Shown: positions 51,201-63,829, counted from the stretch's first letter. The stretch: DNA of 64,000 nt from Bradysia coprophila (GCF_014529535.1 NW_023503334.1:372001-436000); one strand, 5' to 3'. The notes: generated by a model from the sequence alone, not told the origin. A program made the numbers and translations.

Positions 51201-51711
51201 GAATGGTCTGAATTTTTGTTTATATTTTGAATGTATCAATCAAAGAGGATAGTTCGGTTGACCTTGTCGGCAATGTTCATTTACTCGATGATACATAAAA
51301 ATTGCATACAACGAAAATTACTTAAGTGGAAAACTGTCGTTAATTACTTTAGAACATGTGCTGCAAAATTAGTTCTATTTATAAGCGACGGATTTTATTA
51401 TTTATTTTTTTTTGGAAAAAGCAATTTTTTTATAAATCATAACCGAACGACGTAATGCAGCGTATAAAAATAGTATATTGGGATGCATAGATGTTAAGTA
51501 TAAATTCGATGATTTAATGCGTTGTGGCTTGCGCAACATAGGGGACCTAATTTTTCCGCTCGCAGGGTATCGGAAAAAATCGTTCATCCGAAAAACTAAA
51601 GAGTCAATTACATAACCTAGGGATGAAAAATGGAAGAGTCGGGTTTCGTGTGAATATGATGATTCGCAAAGACGAAAATTCCTTTTCTAAATTTGTTGAA
51701 ATTTTCCAATC

Positions 51712-51836
51712 CAGTCAGAGACAGTGAAATTTCGCTTGGTAGTGGTAGAACCGTATGAAGACGAATAAACAGATTTCATTTTTTGTGTGGATCAGCTGAA
51801 GCAACCTCATGCCGAAATTTCACTACCTCTAACTGT
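51712..51836. repeat. MITE family A, copy 1
   Basis: Inverted ends CAGTCAGAGACAGTGAAATT and AATTTCACTACCTCTAACTG flank a 125 bp element. The inner words TTTGTGTGGATCAGCTGAAG and TCATGC.GAAATTTCAC are shared with the copy at 57.7 kb. Confidence 0.7.
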
Positions 51837-53183
51837 ATTTACCAAAATTTCATAAAGATATGCCTTGGCTAAAAGAGCGGAAAATGCGGTCATTGGTGCT
51901 GTATGAATGTTGAAAATTGTAAACTCAAATAAAAACTTTAATGAATTCGTCCGAAAATCATTAGAGGATTTTGAAATTGTGATATATAGGAGGAGAATCT
52001 CATTACTACAACTTTCAGCATCCAGGGCCTGGATTCCAGGCCATACTTCCTCCGACCTTCTACCTACTATTTATTCTCTCAAAATGACGTCAGGTCTCAT
52101 ACATAAGTGAAATTAGCCTCAGTGACAAAAGAGCAAGGGAATTTCCTTTTTGACCTGATAGTAATACAAAAGTGGATCGTATTTCAAACTAAATGCATTT
52201 ACCACTCTGTCATTCACGCTATTGAAAGAAGACGCTAAGAAAACAACAAAAGCTTTTCAATGGCATCTCCATAATAATTTTAACAAAACAAAGAGCTAAA
52301 AAGCATCATGTGTTTACACGGAAGCTTAATATGTCGTTGATGTCGTCCTCAGGTCCTGGAAGTGGTTTTGAGTTTATTTTCTCCATCATCTTTTCGTCGG
52401 CTTGGCTTTCTCACTAGTCAGTACAAAAAATATCCAAGAAAACATCCTCGAAGATTAACTGACAATATAGATCACTTTGCATGAATTTACTGTGTCGCGT
52501 TGGTATTATTCACATAAGATCTTAATATCGGTAAAATATGAATAAACGAGTCCGATCCTGGTAACTGGAAAAGAGCACGTTTCTCATGATCGTATAAGTT
52601 CCCCTCAAAGTAGCAAAACAAGTTGGTAAGAAATTATTCTGAAGTGTTGATTTGATGTTTATCTCAAGATCGTGCAGTGGAAGAAATCAATTAAATTCAC
52701 GATTCAAGCGAAATATTCATTGACAAGATATAATTGAGAACGTGAGATCATAAAAGTTAAGTTAATGAGGTGCAGCGACGGCATATCTAAATTTCTTAAA
52801 TTCGAAACTACCCGTTTCTGATTTCAATTTTTTTTTCGGTTGATTGCAACAAATGTTCATCTAAGACTAAGACTTTTAAATTATTACCAACATTTTGCGG
52901 GTATATAAAAATGCGATGATCAGTAAAATGTAAACAAATTTTTGGACGTGGCAGATCAGATATGATAAAAAATGAGATAATTAGAACTCTGTCAACCATA
53001 AAAATCTATAACAAACAGTGAAATTTACTTTGTCAATTATTCTGTGATACAAAATGATAAAAATTAAAATTATTTATCGAATCAAGCGATTTTCTGTCGT
53101 TTCTGCTGAACCAAGAATTTTATTAAGTTAAAATGAAATTTTATTCGTTTCTAGGTGCATCTGTTAGGGCAACCATTCACATC

Positions 53184-53281
53184 CTTCCATAGCAACAGTT
53201 TTCGTATCAAAAGTTTTCGCAGCAACAGTTTCCGTAGCAATAATTCCCATAGCAACAATTTCCAGGGCAACAGTTTTAGTA
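53184..53281 (+). repeat. 15 bp minisatellite, about six and a half units
   Basis: Units read approximately TTCCGTAGCAACAGT with drift. In one frame they encode a degenerate five-residue Ser-Phe-Arg-Ser-Asn repeat, but the enclosing frame has no other support as a gene. Confidence 0.65.
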
Positions 53282-53649
53282 TGAGTTTCTTAAAGACAAG
53301 CTATTGTAAATTACGAGAACTTGTGATATGTGACTTCTCAATCCTGCAGAACTTCTTCTATAGAGGAGCAACAACAGATTTAAAATTCTTGACCATTGTC
53401 CTCAAGCTCAAGAAAATTCATCATTATTAGCCGCCGGGACACACCTTTTCATTATTCTGCTGGACAAAGAGTAAAATGCTCTTTAGTATACCCCAACCTC
53501 AGGAAAACCCTAACGACGGTACGCCTTAGTGTATATCTCGGCAGTCAAACATTGTTGATAATCTGAATTGGAGTTAAGCAAAGAATTTATTTTTTTGAAA
53601 TGCCTGTCGTGCCAGACAATTAAAATTGTCGAATAGACCATCTTCAAAA

Positions 53650-53725
53650 CCGTTTGAGATGCCATCCACGTTTAAAAAAAAAATCATACAAATGAATGAA
53701 AAAAACTTAGGTGAGGTTACGTCTC
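53650..53725 (+). repeat. dispersed repeat, copy 2
   Basis: It matches 48,112-48,202 in sequence order and orientation, with small deletions and an A run inserted. Confidence 0.6.
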
Positions 53726-56700
53726 TCGACCGTCAACAAAATTCTTATTTTTAAATTCCATTAGTTATTTGGCATAGAGGTGTGCGCCGAGTGACGAGAA
53801 CAATTTCCACAATCTATTCGAAGAGAACAATAAACTGGGTGTGCTAAAGGTCGGAAGAACAACTACTTCTAAAGTCTATTGTCAAAAGCCAATAGTATAT
53901 TCTAATTATCTTATCCTCGAGTTAATTTTTAATAATTTGCGGAGGGAGCCATCGGGAGGGAGAGAGTCATAGGTAGGTTTGGACATTTTGCTACAGATAG
54001 AGCAAAATATTCAGTACTAAATGGAAAATTTGTTACGAGATATAATGATAAGTCTGGAAAATGCTTGAAATGCAAGTCACACACGGCAACAAGTAGAGTC
54101 TTTAGTCCCAAACAACGGAACAATAGTCTTTCATAATCAGCTTTAAGAATACATACATTTACATGACTCTGATGTCATTTTTATGTACCGGCAGCGGCGC
54201 TTGGCTGAGCACCTCCAGCCGGCGGCGCACACCTCTAATTTGGGACCAAAACTTTCATTTTGACACCAATTTGGATTTTGATGGGCGGAATATGCGTTTG
54301 ATGCCGCCTATGAAAAGTTAACTATAGCGTCTGAAATATTTACAATATGTCATCGGCTGTTTTCTACCGGTGATATTAATTGTTGGTTTTGCAAAATCAA
54401 AAACTAAAGAGAAGAAGACGTTAGAAACATTCTAAAGTGAAATGAGACGCCCTCAAATGGATGATAAAAACAGAACTTTCAAGACGCTACAATTTACATT
54501 TAAAAAAAAATGTTAGCGGAAATGATTATTGCAGATTCAGAATAGAATTCATTTCATTGCATGTCATCGTTTTTAAATTAATGTTTCTGACAACAATACA
54601 GCCAGTCTACAACAAAAAAAAAAAAATAAACAAAAGGCTTCGGTTTGGTGTTTGTAATTGCATTCATACTGAATTGAAGAACATCAAATAAAAATTTGAA
54701 AAAAAAAACTTCGCAAATTACCCTATCGTCCAAGCTTCACCTATATTGTAGTCTCGAAGCTTATACGTCAGTCTACAATAAAATGTACACCAACAAACCT
54801 AATTAACGACGGCTGATTCGTTTCGACTTCTTTTTTTGTTTGTTCTGTTTTGTTACTATCAATGTAATTTTGAGTTTGAGTAATATATAATTGTGCAGAC
54901 ATAAATAAATTTTTGCCGAAAATTCGTTACAGTCTGTAACATATATTCCATATGTTCGCCTGAATATATATGAGGAAAAAAAAATCGTAAAAAAATGCAC
55001 GAATTACATCGATAGACAAAGTTTGTTTCATTTTTATGTTTGGTTTTACACATTAAAGCAATTTTTCTCTTCGTTTTTATTTCACTTTTAACCAAATTTG
55101 TTTTAGTAGTTGTTCAGCGGTATATGAACTTTACACAGAATAACTGAATAACCTTGTCCTTGAAAATTGGAACCATCAATGTATGAGTTATAAATACCCA
55201 ACTGAGCAAAGCCATACACAAAAAGTTCGTGAGGTTTTTTTTTCTCTACTGAGTGATTATTTCATGCATGTCAATAAAGTGGTATAGCCACTTATTATTA
55301 ATATTTTTATATATATTTATTTATAAAATGTTTGCGACCATTCATAACCATGCATATAATCCAAAAATATATCCACATAGACACAATTTTTGTCGCCAAA
55401 TCAATTTTTTTTAAGTTGAAATTCTACACGATTTTCAAGCGTAAGTTGACTTTTCCAGTGAAATAGACACAATACTTTTTACGGCTCTGAAAGGAAAATA
55501 TTTATTCAGAGAGTGAGAGCGAGAGGGTTTGGCTGTTCCGCACACTCAATGTGATTTCATTTCGATTGAGCCGGCGAAATACTACACTAAACACATAGTA
55601 CAGCAAAAATATTATTCAAATATTAGTATCCAGATAATAGTCTGGGATTTTAAGAAAATATCGACAAAATCGGACATTTCTTGTCTCCCTTAGTAACAGT
55701 TTATACAACTACCGTTTTACACACACCCAACCAGGGCCACACAATCTAGGAAACGACAGCGAAAATGATTTTTGCCGGCCTGAGCTGCGTAAAAAAGCTA
55801 ACAGCCCATCGCCAGACGGTCAATAGTTTAACCTTTCACAAACTGTAAGTATGTTACCGATCTAATTACCGAATCGGTTGCATTAGTTCAGCAATATGCC
55901 GCTTAGTATATAAGCCAACATTAGCCTGAGTATATCGCTTATTTTTGTCGTTTCTGTCATCAACGATGTCTGTTTGCGAAAAGTTACAAATTTTCTCATT
56001 CGACGTAGGGATGAAGACACCAAATCAATCTTCCCAAACGAAAACGTCAAATTTGTCATTACACAACCAATGTTGAACGATATGAACATGAACTGAACTT
56101 ATGCAATGTTGCAATAGAATTCTACTTTCCACGCTCAGATCTAAAATTTCGTCGGACTATAGAAAGTTCTGTTAGAGATTCAACTGAATTTGAATTTATC
56201 TGTTGACTCAGATAATTGTCGGTAGACAAAACATTTAATTAAACATTAGTTCGATCTGTCACATCTGTAAAAGAAATCATTTTATCTAGTCAAGATACCG
56301 GTTAGATTTAGGTAGTTCTAGTTCGCAAATCGTTAACTAACTTTGAATAATTTAAAGAAAACTAGAAAAAACATCTTAAAATGTTTGATGTGTTACAGGC
56401 TCTTACAAAGCGCTATAAAGTGTAGCAATTGTAGCTCACAACGCTGGCTGGTAATGAAAGTAATCCTTTGTTATAATAGAAACCCAAGAGTCCTAGCTGT
56501 GGGCGTGTAAAAACAGTTTCTCCTGCCACAAAATGACAACAAAATTATCAATGAATTTTTCCGAATGGATTTGATGAATGGCTATCTATCATTGAATGGC
56601 TTTACTCTTACATAAGACCAACAGACGGTAAACAAATTGTGTTTTTGGTGACCAAAACAATTTGCAATGAAAAAACAGCAAAACAGTACGCTTCACACAG

Positions 56701-57737
56701 AAATATCACAGCTATGAAATATTCCGTTTGGTTACTCAGAACACGACAAAATGCATTGTGTAATGTTTGGCTGATGCCGGATTCTTTAAAATAAAATTTC
56801 AATTAAATTTTTCGTCTGACATTCCTTTAGAAAAGTGATAAGTATGGCGATGTTTTCCAACATAACATTTCACAAATATTACGGACATTTCGTCGGATTC
56901 CAAAGAACTTTCAAACGGATTACCAATTTTCAATAATTTGTACACAAAATAGAACTAACCTTGGTCAATTTAAGCACTTTTTACGGTACAATTTATTAAC
57001 TCAAAACGAGTAAAGACAGAAAAATTAATCAAAAACTATTTGACACCAGCTTTTACAACATATACACACAAAACAAGTTGATCGTTTCTTGTCTCGACTT
57101 ATGTCAAAATTTATTCGTGTGTGTGTGACAGTTGCGATGTGAACGTTTTCTACGGCATGTATGGTCTCGTAAAAGTGAAAGTACCAACAGCGCTGAAGCA
57201 CTAGTACAATTTCATTTGATGTTATAAATGTGAACCTCCTATTTGTTACGTATGTTTTGTTTGTGTTTACAAAGCGAACCAACGGAACACTCATTCCACT
57301 CTATTTAGACCATCCAGACTCCGTGATATGAAAATGTTACAAAAATTATTCGTACTGTTGCCTAAATGAGTCAGCCAATGCGAATTCCGTAAAACGGAGA
57401 AGTCCTTAGTGTCTCCATTTTACCACTTAAACAATGCAAGACTGTTCCTTTTGGGGATGAGTTATCGCCAACCGTGATATTATTGCCATGACAATTACAG
57501 TCTCACGCTATTACCGTGAAGTTTAAACCAAAAATTGGTCAATTCTAAACTGCTCTAAAAATTTCCTTTTACAAAAGGTAAGTCGGTCTTGGTATCATTT
57601 TCACGTTACGAAATGTAAGAAACTTAAGTATTTCGACTAATTAAAAGGAAAACCTCATTTTGTGCAATAGAGCAATAAATCGATAGATTTTTGGTAAGAA
57701 CTTCACGGTAATACTCGCCTTTATGAAAGTTATGGTA

Positions 57738-57952
57738 CAATCAGAGACAGTGAAATTTCATCATGAATTTGCTTCAGCTGTTTTTCAGCTGATCCCCATA
57801 CAAACAAAACTGTTCATACTTGATTATATGGATGAAGCTGCTCCGCACACGCGCGTGGTAGTAGACTAATAAACATTGTTCATTGTTTGTGTGGATGAGT
57901 TTAAAAATAGGTGAAACAAATTCATGCTGAAATTTCACTGCCTCTAACTGTA
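57738..57952. repeat. MITE family A, copy 2
   Basis: It has the same terminal inverted repeat as 51,712-51,836 (..TCAGAGACAGTGAAATTTCA and TGAAATTTCACTGCCTCTAA). This copy is 215 bp and has an additional inner stretch, so the shorter copy is probably an internal deletion derivative. Confidence 0.7.
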
Positions 57953-58224
57953 ACAAATATCCTAGAACAATGAATTCTTGGCAGTTTCGACCCATTCAAC
58001 ACTGTAACAAATCTTCCAGAAAAAGGATACACTGAGTGTGACGAAAAGCCTGAAATTTGTGAATCCTTGTGAATTGTAACCCATAGAGAGTTATCTTCTC
58101 ACTCTCCGTTTCGAATTCCTCTACATAATTATTACTTTGACGCAAGATCTTTAGGAAGTTAATAACTCGTGAAGAAATTTACTGTGAACACACGAAGACT
58201 GACGAACCGCAAATTATTTCTTTT

Positions 58225-58332
58225 GATTTCCACTTACGAAAAAGGCACTTCGTTTTTTCTCCGAGTGTTCACGTTTCTCTGAAAAGAAACGTGGTTTAGC
58301 TAAACGGAGTGTTTTTTTGTAAGTGGAAATCC
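58225..58332. repeat. 108 bp hairpin element
   Basis: GATTTCCACTTACGAAAAA near the left end pairs with TTTTTTTGTAAGTGGAAATC at the right. A second small stem, CACGTTTCT/AGAAACGTG, lies in the middle. Confidence 0.6.
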
Positions 58333-61187
58333 AGTCTTAGTGTAAATTCCTAATATAGTGTGTATGAATGTTGTATTACTTGTCGCTAAATAATATAATG
58401 AAGAAACATCAAAAATTGTAAAACAAAACTATGTTCGTAACATAAATTCAAATTTAAATCTACCGCCATCAAAAAACATTCATCTAAGAAGCTTTCACAA
58501 TCTCCTTTTGTACAAAAAAAAAGATTGTCGACACTGACACTGTGTTCATTTGTGTACAACAATAAAACAATTGTGCTTTGAAGAATTGATATAATGTCGA
58601 AAAAGAACGAGCTATCGTCACTGACTAATTTATTGTCGAAAGGATGCATTCTAAGACGGCCGCGACAATTGAGGTTTTCATCGAGTTCCAAAGTAATATT
58701 ACGTGGTGACTGACTATTCAGTGAGTTCCTTTAGTAAGTATATAGTCAGTTCTAATTACAATATCATAAAAAAGTTTCGATAAGAACGGAGTTCATAAAT
58801 CTTCTCTTGGACATTAAATAGAATTCAACGTTACATGCACTCAATTGGATTAAGATGATGTTAGTGAGTCGCAGATTTACATAATTCGTCATCATCTCAC
58901 GGATCTCGAAGAGTAGATATAATTGTAAGTGTAAGACAAACATAATTTCATTGGAAAGAGTAAAACTTGGGAAAATTATAGGCTCATCACTTTGATCCTC
59001 ATGAATAAAAATGATTGGCAATGTTTCTTTGGAATGGAAGTGACAGGAGTTCACTCACCGAATGATGTCTCGTCTATAGTGGCTCTTCCGATCCAATGTT
59101 CCGGATATTTATTAAGTGATCGATAAATCGTCCTGGCATTTAAAGCCATATAGAACTTGATGTTATATTTATGCCGAGCTCCTTATATTTCTTCTGGAAT
59201 ACCTTCTGGAAAAAACGAAATTATGAATACAGAGGCGTCTTGTCTAGCTCGAGGTACGCAGCTCACGTTGTTTAAATTATTAATCTAACCCAGAGTTACG
59301 CCGGCGGCCGCTTTGCAGACTCATGTTTACTCACGTTTACATCATATCCTAGTAATGCCCAATCCGGTAACAAGGACTGAAGAGACATACAAGTGCTTAA
59401 TTTTCCAAACTGTGTAATTGGTTGACATTATTATATTAGCAGCTGATTGGTGGATAGTGGTTTGGGCCTTTGTATTAGCGCTCAATGCGTAATGGCATTT
59501 TATGCTACAAGAACTCAGGGTATTTTATGTTCGAGGAATGATAAACGGTTCGAGGCGAAACCAGACCAGACCAGTAACTTCATTTATTTTGGTTATATTC
59601 TTTATGTTGCCACTAACTCTTGAAGACTCTGTGAAGATGATTAGGTCAGGTAAATTTTACCAATTTTCCTTTTTGTCATAAATAAAAAACCAAAAAGTAA
59701 ATGACAACGTGAAAATTGTGGATTTGTTAGAATTTACTTCAATTTTACGATATTCAATTTATATATTGTATATGGTGTGGTAGTCGGAATTGGTTCGAAA
59801 GGTAAGTTTAATGAGTGTTACAATTCCGAATTCCGAATTTCGTTTCCATTTTTGTCTGCTCTTCGTGAGGTGGTTAAAAGTTTTTCATTCCAACAGCCCG
59901 GAAATCCGTCAGTGCTGTCCCACCCAAAATCGGGCTTTCGTCTTTTCTGGTCCAACCTAGGACACACTGTTTCTCTTGATTGAATATTTAGCCCAATAAC
60001 AATGAGTCAGTCAAATGTTAAATGTTGATGTTTAATGTCGGTCGATTTTCCCTTCACCAACAACTGGAACGAATCATCACCATCATCACCGGTGTACACT
60101 ATATTGTAATTGTAAGTAAAGTTAAACTGAAAAGAATTTATCATTTTATATCTTGCGGCGGCAATATCAAAATTATCATAAATTTTCTTTGAGACATTTT
60201 CACAGTGCCCGCAAACTTGTTCTCTATGTAATGAACAAAGTGGTAAATGCGGCGATGTAATTTGAATAAATAGAAGGTATTATGAGACGACTTTAAGTAT
60301 ATCTCTACGCATTCCGATTTGTAAATCGATCAGCACAAAAAATTATTACTGTCACACCACATAGTTCTTCTTCAATATAAGTCATCAGAATTGTTGGCGA
60401 CAGAAACTTAAACAATTGTTGCGTTGCTACCGAGGGGAAAACTGCTCATCAGCTTCACTCTCAGCTTCATACAAAGTCAAAAAGTCATGGTACAGCTTTT
60501 TTCGAAGTACTTTTCCCCGCTGTTGCTACTGTCTAGATAGCAGGATCGATCATGACAACTTGAACATACACTGACAGCTCGTAGTTTAACCCAAGACTAA
60601 TCTAATTGCATCAATAATTTTTCGATTCCGACTACTTTTGAGCAACGCAGAATCCAGCATAAGAATAGTATATTTCGTACCCAAGACTCGCCTTCGGCTC
60701 TGTCTCACACGCTAAAAAAAGACTTTTAGTCTTTGGTACAAATGATATTTAGAAAAACGTCAGAGCTGGGAACACAAAAAGTACACAAAGTCGAAGCCAC
60801 AATCTGTATTAGTAATTTAATTATCATGCCAGTCAGTCTGAGATTTGAACATTTTTTATTAGCTGTTTTGTAATCAGGGGTCAATTCTGGATGGAACATA
60901 CTCCAAGGCCTTAAAACGCCACTCCCTAATGTTGGTATGTATTAGGTCGCATTTCAGGTTCACCTCAATGAAAATTTCAGATCAACCCGAAACCTGACCT
61001 ATCAGTTTCGCATAAATCAGGTTTGGATCAAGTTTGTATTTATAAAACTATCAGGGTGCGTCATTTTTTACCGCAGTCAACCAATTCCGAGCGTTAAATA
61101 GAATAAAAAACTTGAATTATTTTACAAAAATTTCTTTGTTCTAACTTAAAAGTTAATTACACCAATAAGATCATTCAATTGACTCTT

Positions 61188-61364
61188 TCAAAATCGATAT
61201 GGTCGTGGCCATTGCGGTCTCGGATTGAATGGTGGTGTTGTTGGTATGTTGATTGGATTTCCAAATCTTCCGCCTTGTTGCCGGTTCGTAAATGCATACG
61301 CATCGCACACGCATGATAACACAAGCATTATCATTGCAATTAGTAAAACAATTTTGCGTTCCAT
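61188..61364 (-). CDS. short proline-rich antimicrobial-peptide-like precursor (abaecin/metchnikowin type)
   Basis: This intronless 58-codon gene starts at ATG 61,364 and ends at TGA 61,188-61,190. Residues 1 to about 22-24 are a textbook signal peptide (MERKIVLLIAMIMLVLSC, then a DAYA end). The predicted mature peptide of about 34 residues begins FTNRQQGGRFGNP, is rich in Pro, Arg and Asn, has no cysteine, and ends PPFNPRPQWPRPYRF. PFNP..xWP.(x)Y is the ending known from bee abaecin, and PFNPN is found in Drosophila metchnikowin, both linear peptides made after infection. A TATA box and a kappaB-like site lie upstream. The antimicrobial role is inferred from resemblance and promoter. A cuticle or neuropeptide role is less likely. 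It is too short to appear in long-ORF listings. Confidence 0.72.
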   Translation of the reverse strand: MERKIVLLIAMIMLVLSCVCDAYAFTNRQQGGRFGNPINIPTTPPFNPRPQWPRPYRF

Positions 61365-61468
61365 TTTTAATTAAAAGTTTTTAATTGATTCAACTTCAAA
61401 CACACTCTAGCTCCTCTGTAATGCAGCACACTTGAATCAACTGTAGATATGAATGTCATAGTCTCACG

Positions 61469-61476
61469 TATTTATA
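61469..61476 (-). promoter_or_regulatory. TATA box of proline-rich peptide gene
   Basis: The minus strand has TATAAATA about 105 bases before the ATG, with an initiator-like CTACAGTTG 33 bases downstream that places transcription start near 61,442. The 5' UTR would be about 78 nt. Spacing is canonical for a TATA promoter. Confidence 0.65.
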
Positions 61477-61595
61477 CCCCATCACTATCTATACTTTAAA
61501 GAAGGTACATCGCACTCATCATGTGGGAAGAACCGAGTTGAGAATACGCAACGTCTTCTCTAACATATATTATGGCGTTACGGTTTTTCACCAAA

Positions 61596-61608
61596 GGGGA
61601 TTTTGCCC
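61596..61608. promoter_or_regulatory. kappaB-like site upstream of proline-rich peptide gene
   Basis: GGGGATTTTGCCC lies about 150 bases upstream of the predicted transcription start. It fits the GGGRNNYYYY-type sites bound by Relish, Dif and Dorsal in insect immune promoters except for one G in the pyrimidine run. A weaker GGGAAGAACC occurs nearer the promoter at about 61,523. The match is by eye, but its position in front of an antimicrobial-like gene makes it meaningful. Confidence 0.5.
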
Positions 61609-62034
61609 GTAACACTTCTATGTGAATCAATCTTTTTCTCGCATTAGTTTCTGTTATTCGAGGTTTATATTTCAGTTCGTTAAATATTTTGTGGAGAAAT
61701 GATTTTACAATGGCGAGTGAAAAATTTCTTTTCCACTAGAATGTCGACTTAGAACCATAGTCACTCTTTGGATACATTGCATTTAGACTTTAGACTAAGT
61801 ATGTCCGTGAGGTACTTCCAAATAGCCTAATTGAACAGTGGTGAACAGTCATCTACAATATCTTGGAACTGATCAAATGATCAGGATATAGATCGTTTCG
61901 TCGAGATGATTTCTTTGATTAAATTTTTTTAAATTCCCCTGAATGTTTAAACAGCATCAAACCTGTAGAACGAAAAATTCTATCAAAATAGCATCGTAGT
62001 TTTACAGCTTGCACAAGTTGATTTTATTCAGTCA

Positions 62035-62460
62035 AGGGTCTTACGCCAGAAAATACCCCAAAAATGTTTGTAACCACACAATGTATGAAATGTTATCAAA
62101 AACGTAATTGTTTGTGGCCATTTTTTTGTCACGACGATAACTTGAGTAATTCTTAACCGATTTTGATGATTTTTTTAATCAACGAGGAATTAGGGTAAGT
62201 TTGAAGATGGGTCATGTCATAGGGCTCTGGAAACTATTCCAGAAAAACAGGATTTTACTCAGTTGACAATTGGTAATTGATAATTCATTATTGATAATTG
62301 GTAATAATTGATAATTCACTTGACTGAAAATCTAGGGTCTTACGTTAGAAAATAGTATCCCAAAATAAGTATGAAATATTCTGAAAAAAATGGAAGATGT
62401 GTCTCAAATTTTCGTTGTGGACACGATAACGATGATTTTTTTAACGATGTGGAATTAAAT
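62035..62460 (+). repeat. diverged direct duplication, about 300 bp period
   Basis: AGGGTCTTACG(C/T)(C/T)AGAAAATA, GTATGAAAT.TT, ACGATAAC and GATGATTTTTTTAA, then G.GGAATTA occur at about 62,035-62,195 and again at about 62,332-62,460. The text between them contains TTGATAATT-type microsatellite sequence (62,270-62,318). Part of a dispersed family also seen at 28.6 kb. Confidence 0.5.
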
Positions 62461-62615
62461 TAGATTGCGGAATTATCAATTATTTGATTCTGCCGAGTGT
62501 TTCAGTATGTACAATTCTCAATTATCAATCACATTACCATTGCGTTTAAGAATTTTTAGAAATAAATTCATTTCAGTTTGATCACTCAAAGTAAGTGCAG
62601 GAAAAAAAAAGAAAA

Positions 62616-62828
62616 ATGAAATTAAGTGATTTTAATGTGGTTAAATCGTTGGGTGAAGGGAGTTTTGGGTGCGTGTACTTAGCTGTTGCGATCAAAAATG
62701 TGAATGGGATTTCACAGCATCAAAGTGTTTCTTTGAAATCCATACCGCGGGGTCATCATAAGAGCATACGACGGGAAATCGAGGTTAGTTTATTAAACTT
62801 GATTGAGTGCTTCATTTGCTTCTTTTAG
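62616..62828 (+). CDS. protein kinase N-lobe exon or fragment
   Basis: ATG at 62,616 starts MKLSDFNVVKSLGEGSFGCV and continues YLAVAIKNVNG, QSVSLKSIPRG, SIRREIE. The glycine loop GEGSFG (13-18), the ATP lysine K41 in SLK and the alpha-C glutamates are in place, as in the first exon of a Ser/Thr kinase of aurora or CAMK-like type. Coding is best through 62,783, followed by a plausible donor GTTAGT and an acceptor at 62,828 (45 bp intron). Unspliced, it stops at 62,828. The sequence after that acceptor does not look like the rest of an N-lobe (HPNI, hinge), so the gene is either truncated here or continues beyond repeats and the window edge. Confidence 0.5.
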   Translation: MKLSDFNVVKSLGEGSFGCVYLAVAIKNVNGISQHQSVSLKSIPRGHHKSIRREIEVSLLNLIECFICFF

Positions 62829-63829
62829 AAAATTGTAATTGACCGGTTGTACAAAACTTTATTTTACCTGGAAACCAGACTAATTCCAGGGGTGGCGTTA
62901 TCTATACATATAAAGCTGAACATCGGCGCACCACGACGCCCCTTGGCGCACCTCGTCTCTAATGTATTATTTCGATAACTCTTGTAAGCTTCCAGGACAT
63001 TATGAACGCTGATATTTTCTTTATCATGAAAAAAATAAATTCAGATCATTTATATTGTAAAAATATTTTAGGTCTTACGTATGATGTGATTGTTGAGCTC
63101 AAACAAAAATATTGTCATTTGCTTGGACTTGAGACATTGTCCATTCTCAACCAGATGAAAAAATCAGTTAAAATAAGTTAAGATATTCATAACACTGTTA
63201 TTTATAATTAATTGATTAAGAAGTTTACTGATGACAAAAAACACCATTATTTTGGGAAAATTATCAGTCAAGGTACCTGACCCACCCAAAAGGTCGAACC
63301 TAGTTGTCATCTAAATTTTTACCATTAATAATTCCGTTAAGAAACGAAAGACTTGAATGACCTGAAAAATTGCCGGATAGTTACCTGATTTACATGAACA
63401 TCGAATCTCTAACGAAAAAGTTCAGTCAAATCTATAATATAAAGTTTAATGTTTGTTTGTTTGTCTATATAAAGAAGAAAATTAGGAAGAACGTCTGAAA
63501 TATTTTTCACTTTCATACGTTATTTGACGCACGGATTTTTTTTACCTGTTTACGTCGTGGATGTGTTTCTTCAACGTGGAAACATTTTTGGCGCGAATAA
63601 TAATTTTATTTTGACCGTGAAATTATTTTTGAAAAAAAAATATATTTTGACCCGTGAAAATGTTTTTTGTGGAAAATTTGTTTTCGATGCGTGGAAAACT
63701 TTTGTATGGAGAATTTATTTTTTACTCATGAAAATATGTAGGATATTATATTCGATCGATAGAAAAATTCAATTTTACCGATATAAAATAATCAAATACT
63801 GATAGAAAAGTGATACGTGTCGCTGGCAC
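62829..63829. other. no gene seen
   Basis: No kinase C-lobe motif (HRD, DFG, APE) is found in any frame. From about 63,560 to 63,750 there is a degenerate tandem pattern of CGTGGAAAATTTTT-like words about 30 bases apart. Confidence 0.4.

Larger units (their letters stand above)
44720..61187. other. 16.5 kb without a convincing gene
   Basis: It holds only short open frames without motifs, AT-rich DNA and the repeats listed separately. Two successive minus-strand frames at 58,386-59,054, and a short open stretch with a GTGAGT donor at 59,059-59,181, are the only slightly coding-like parts. A 5' untranslated ERR exon may lie just beyond 44,630, but I cannot place it. Confidence 0.45.
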
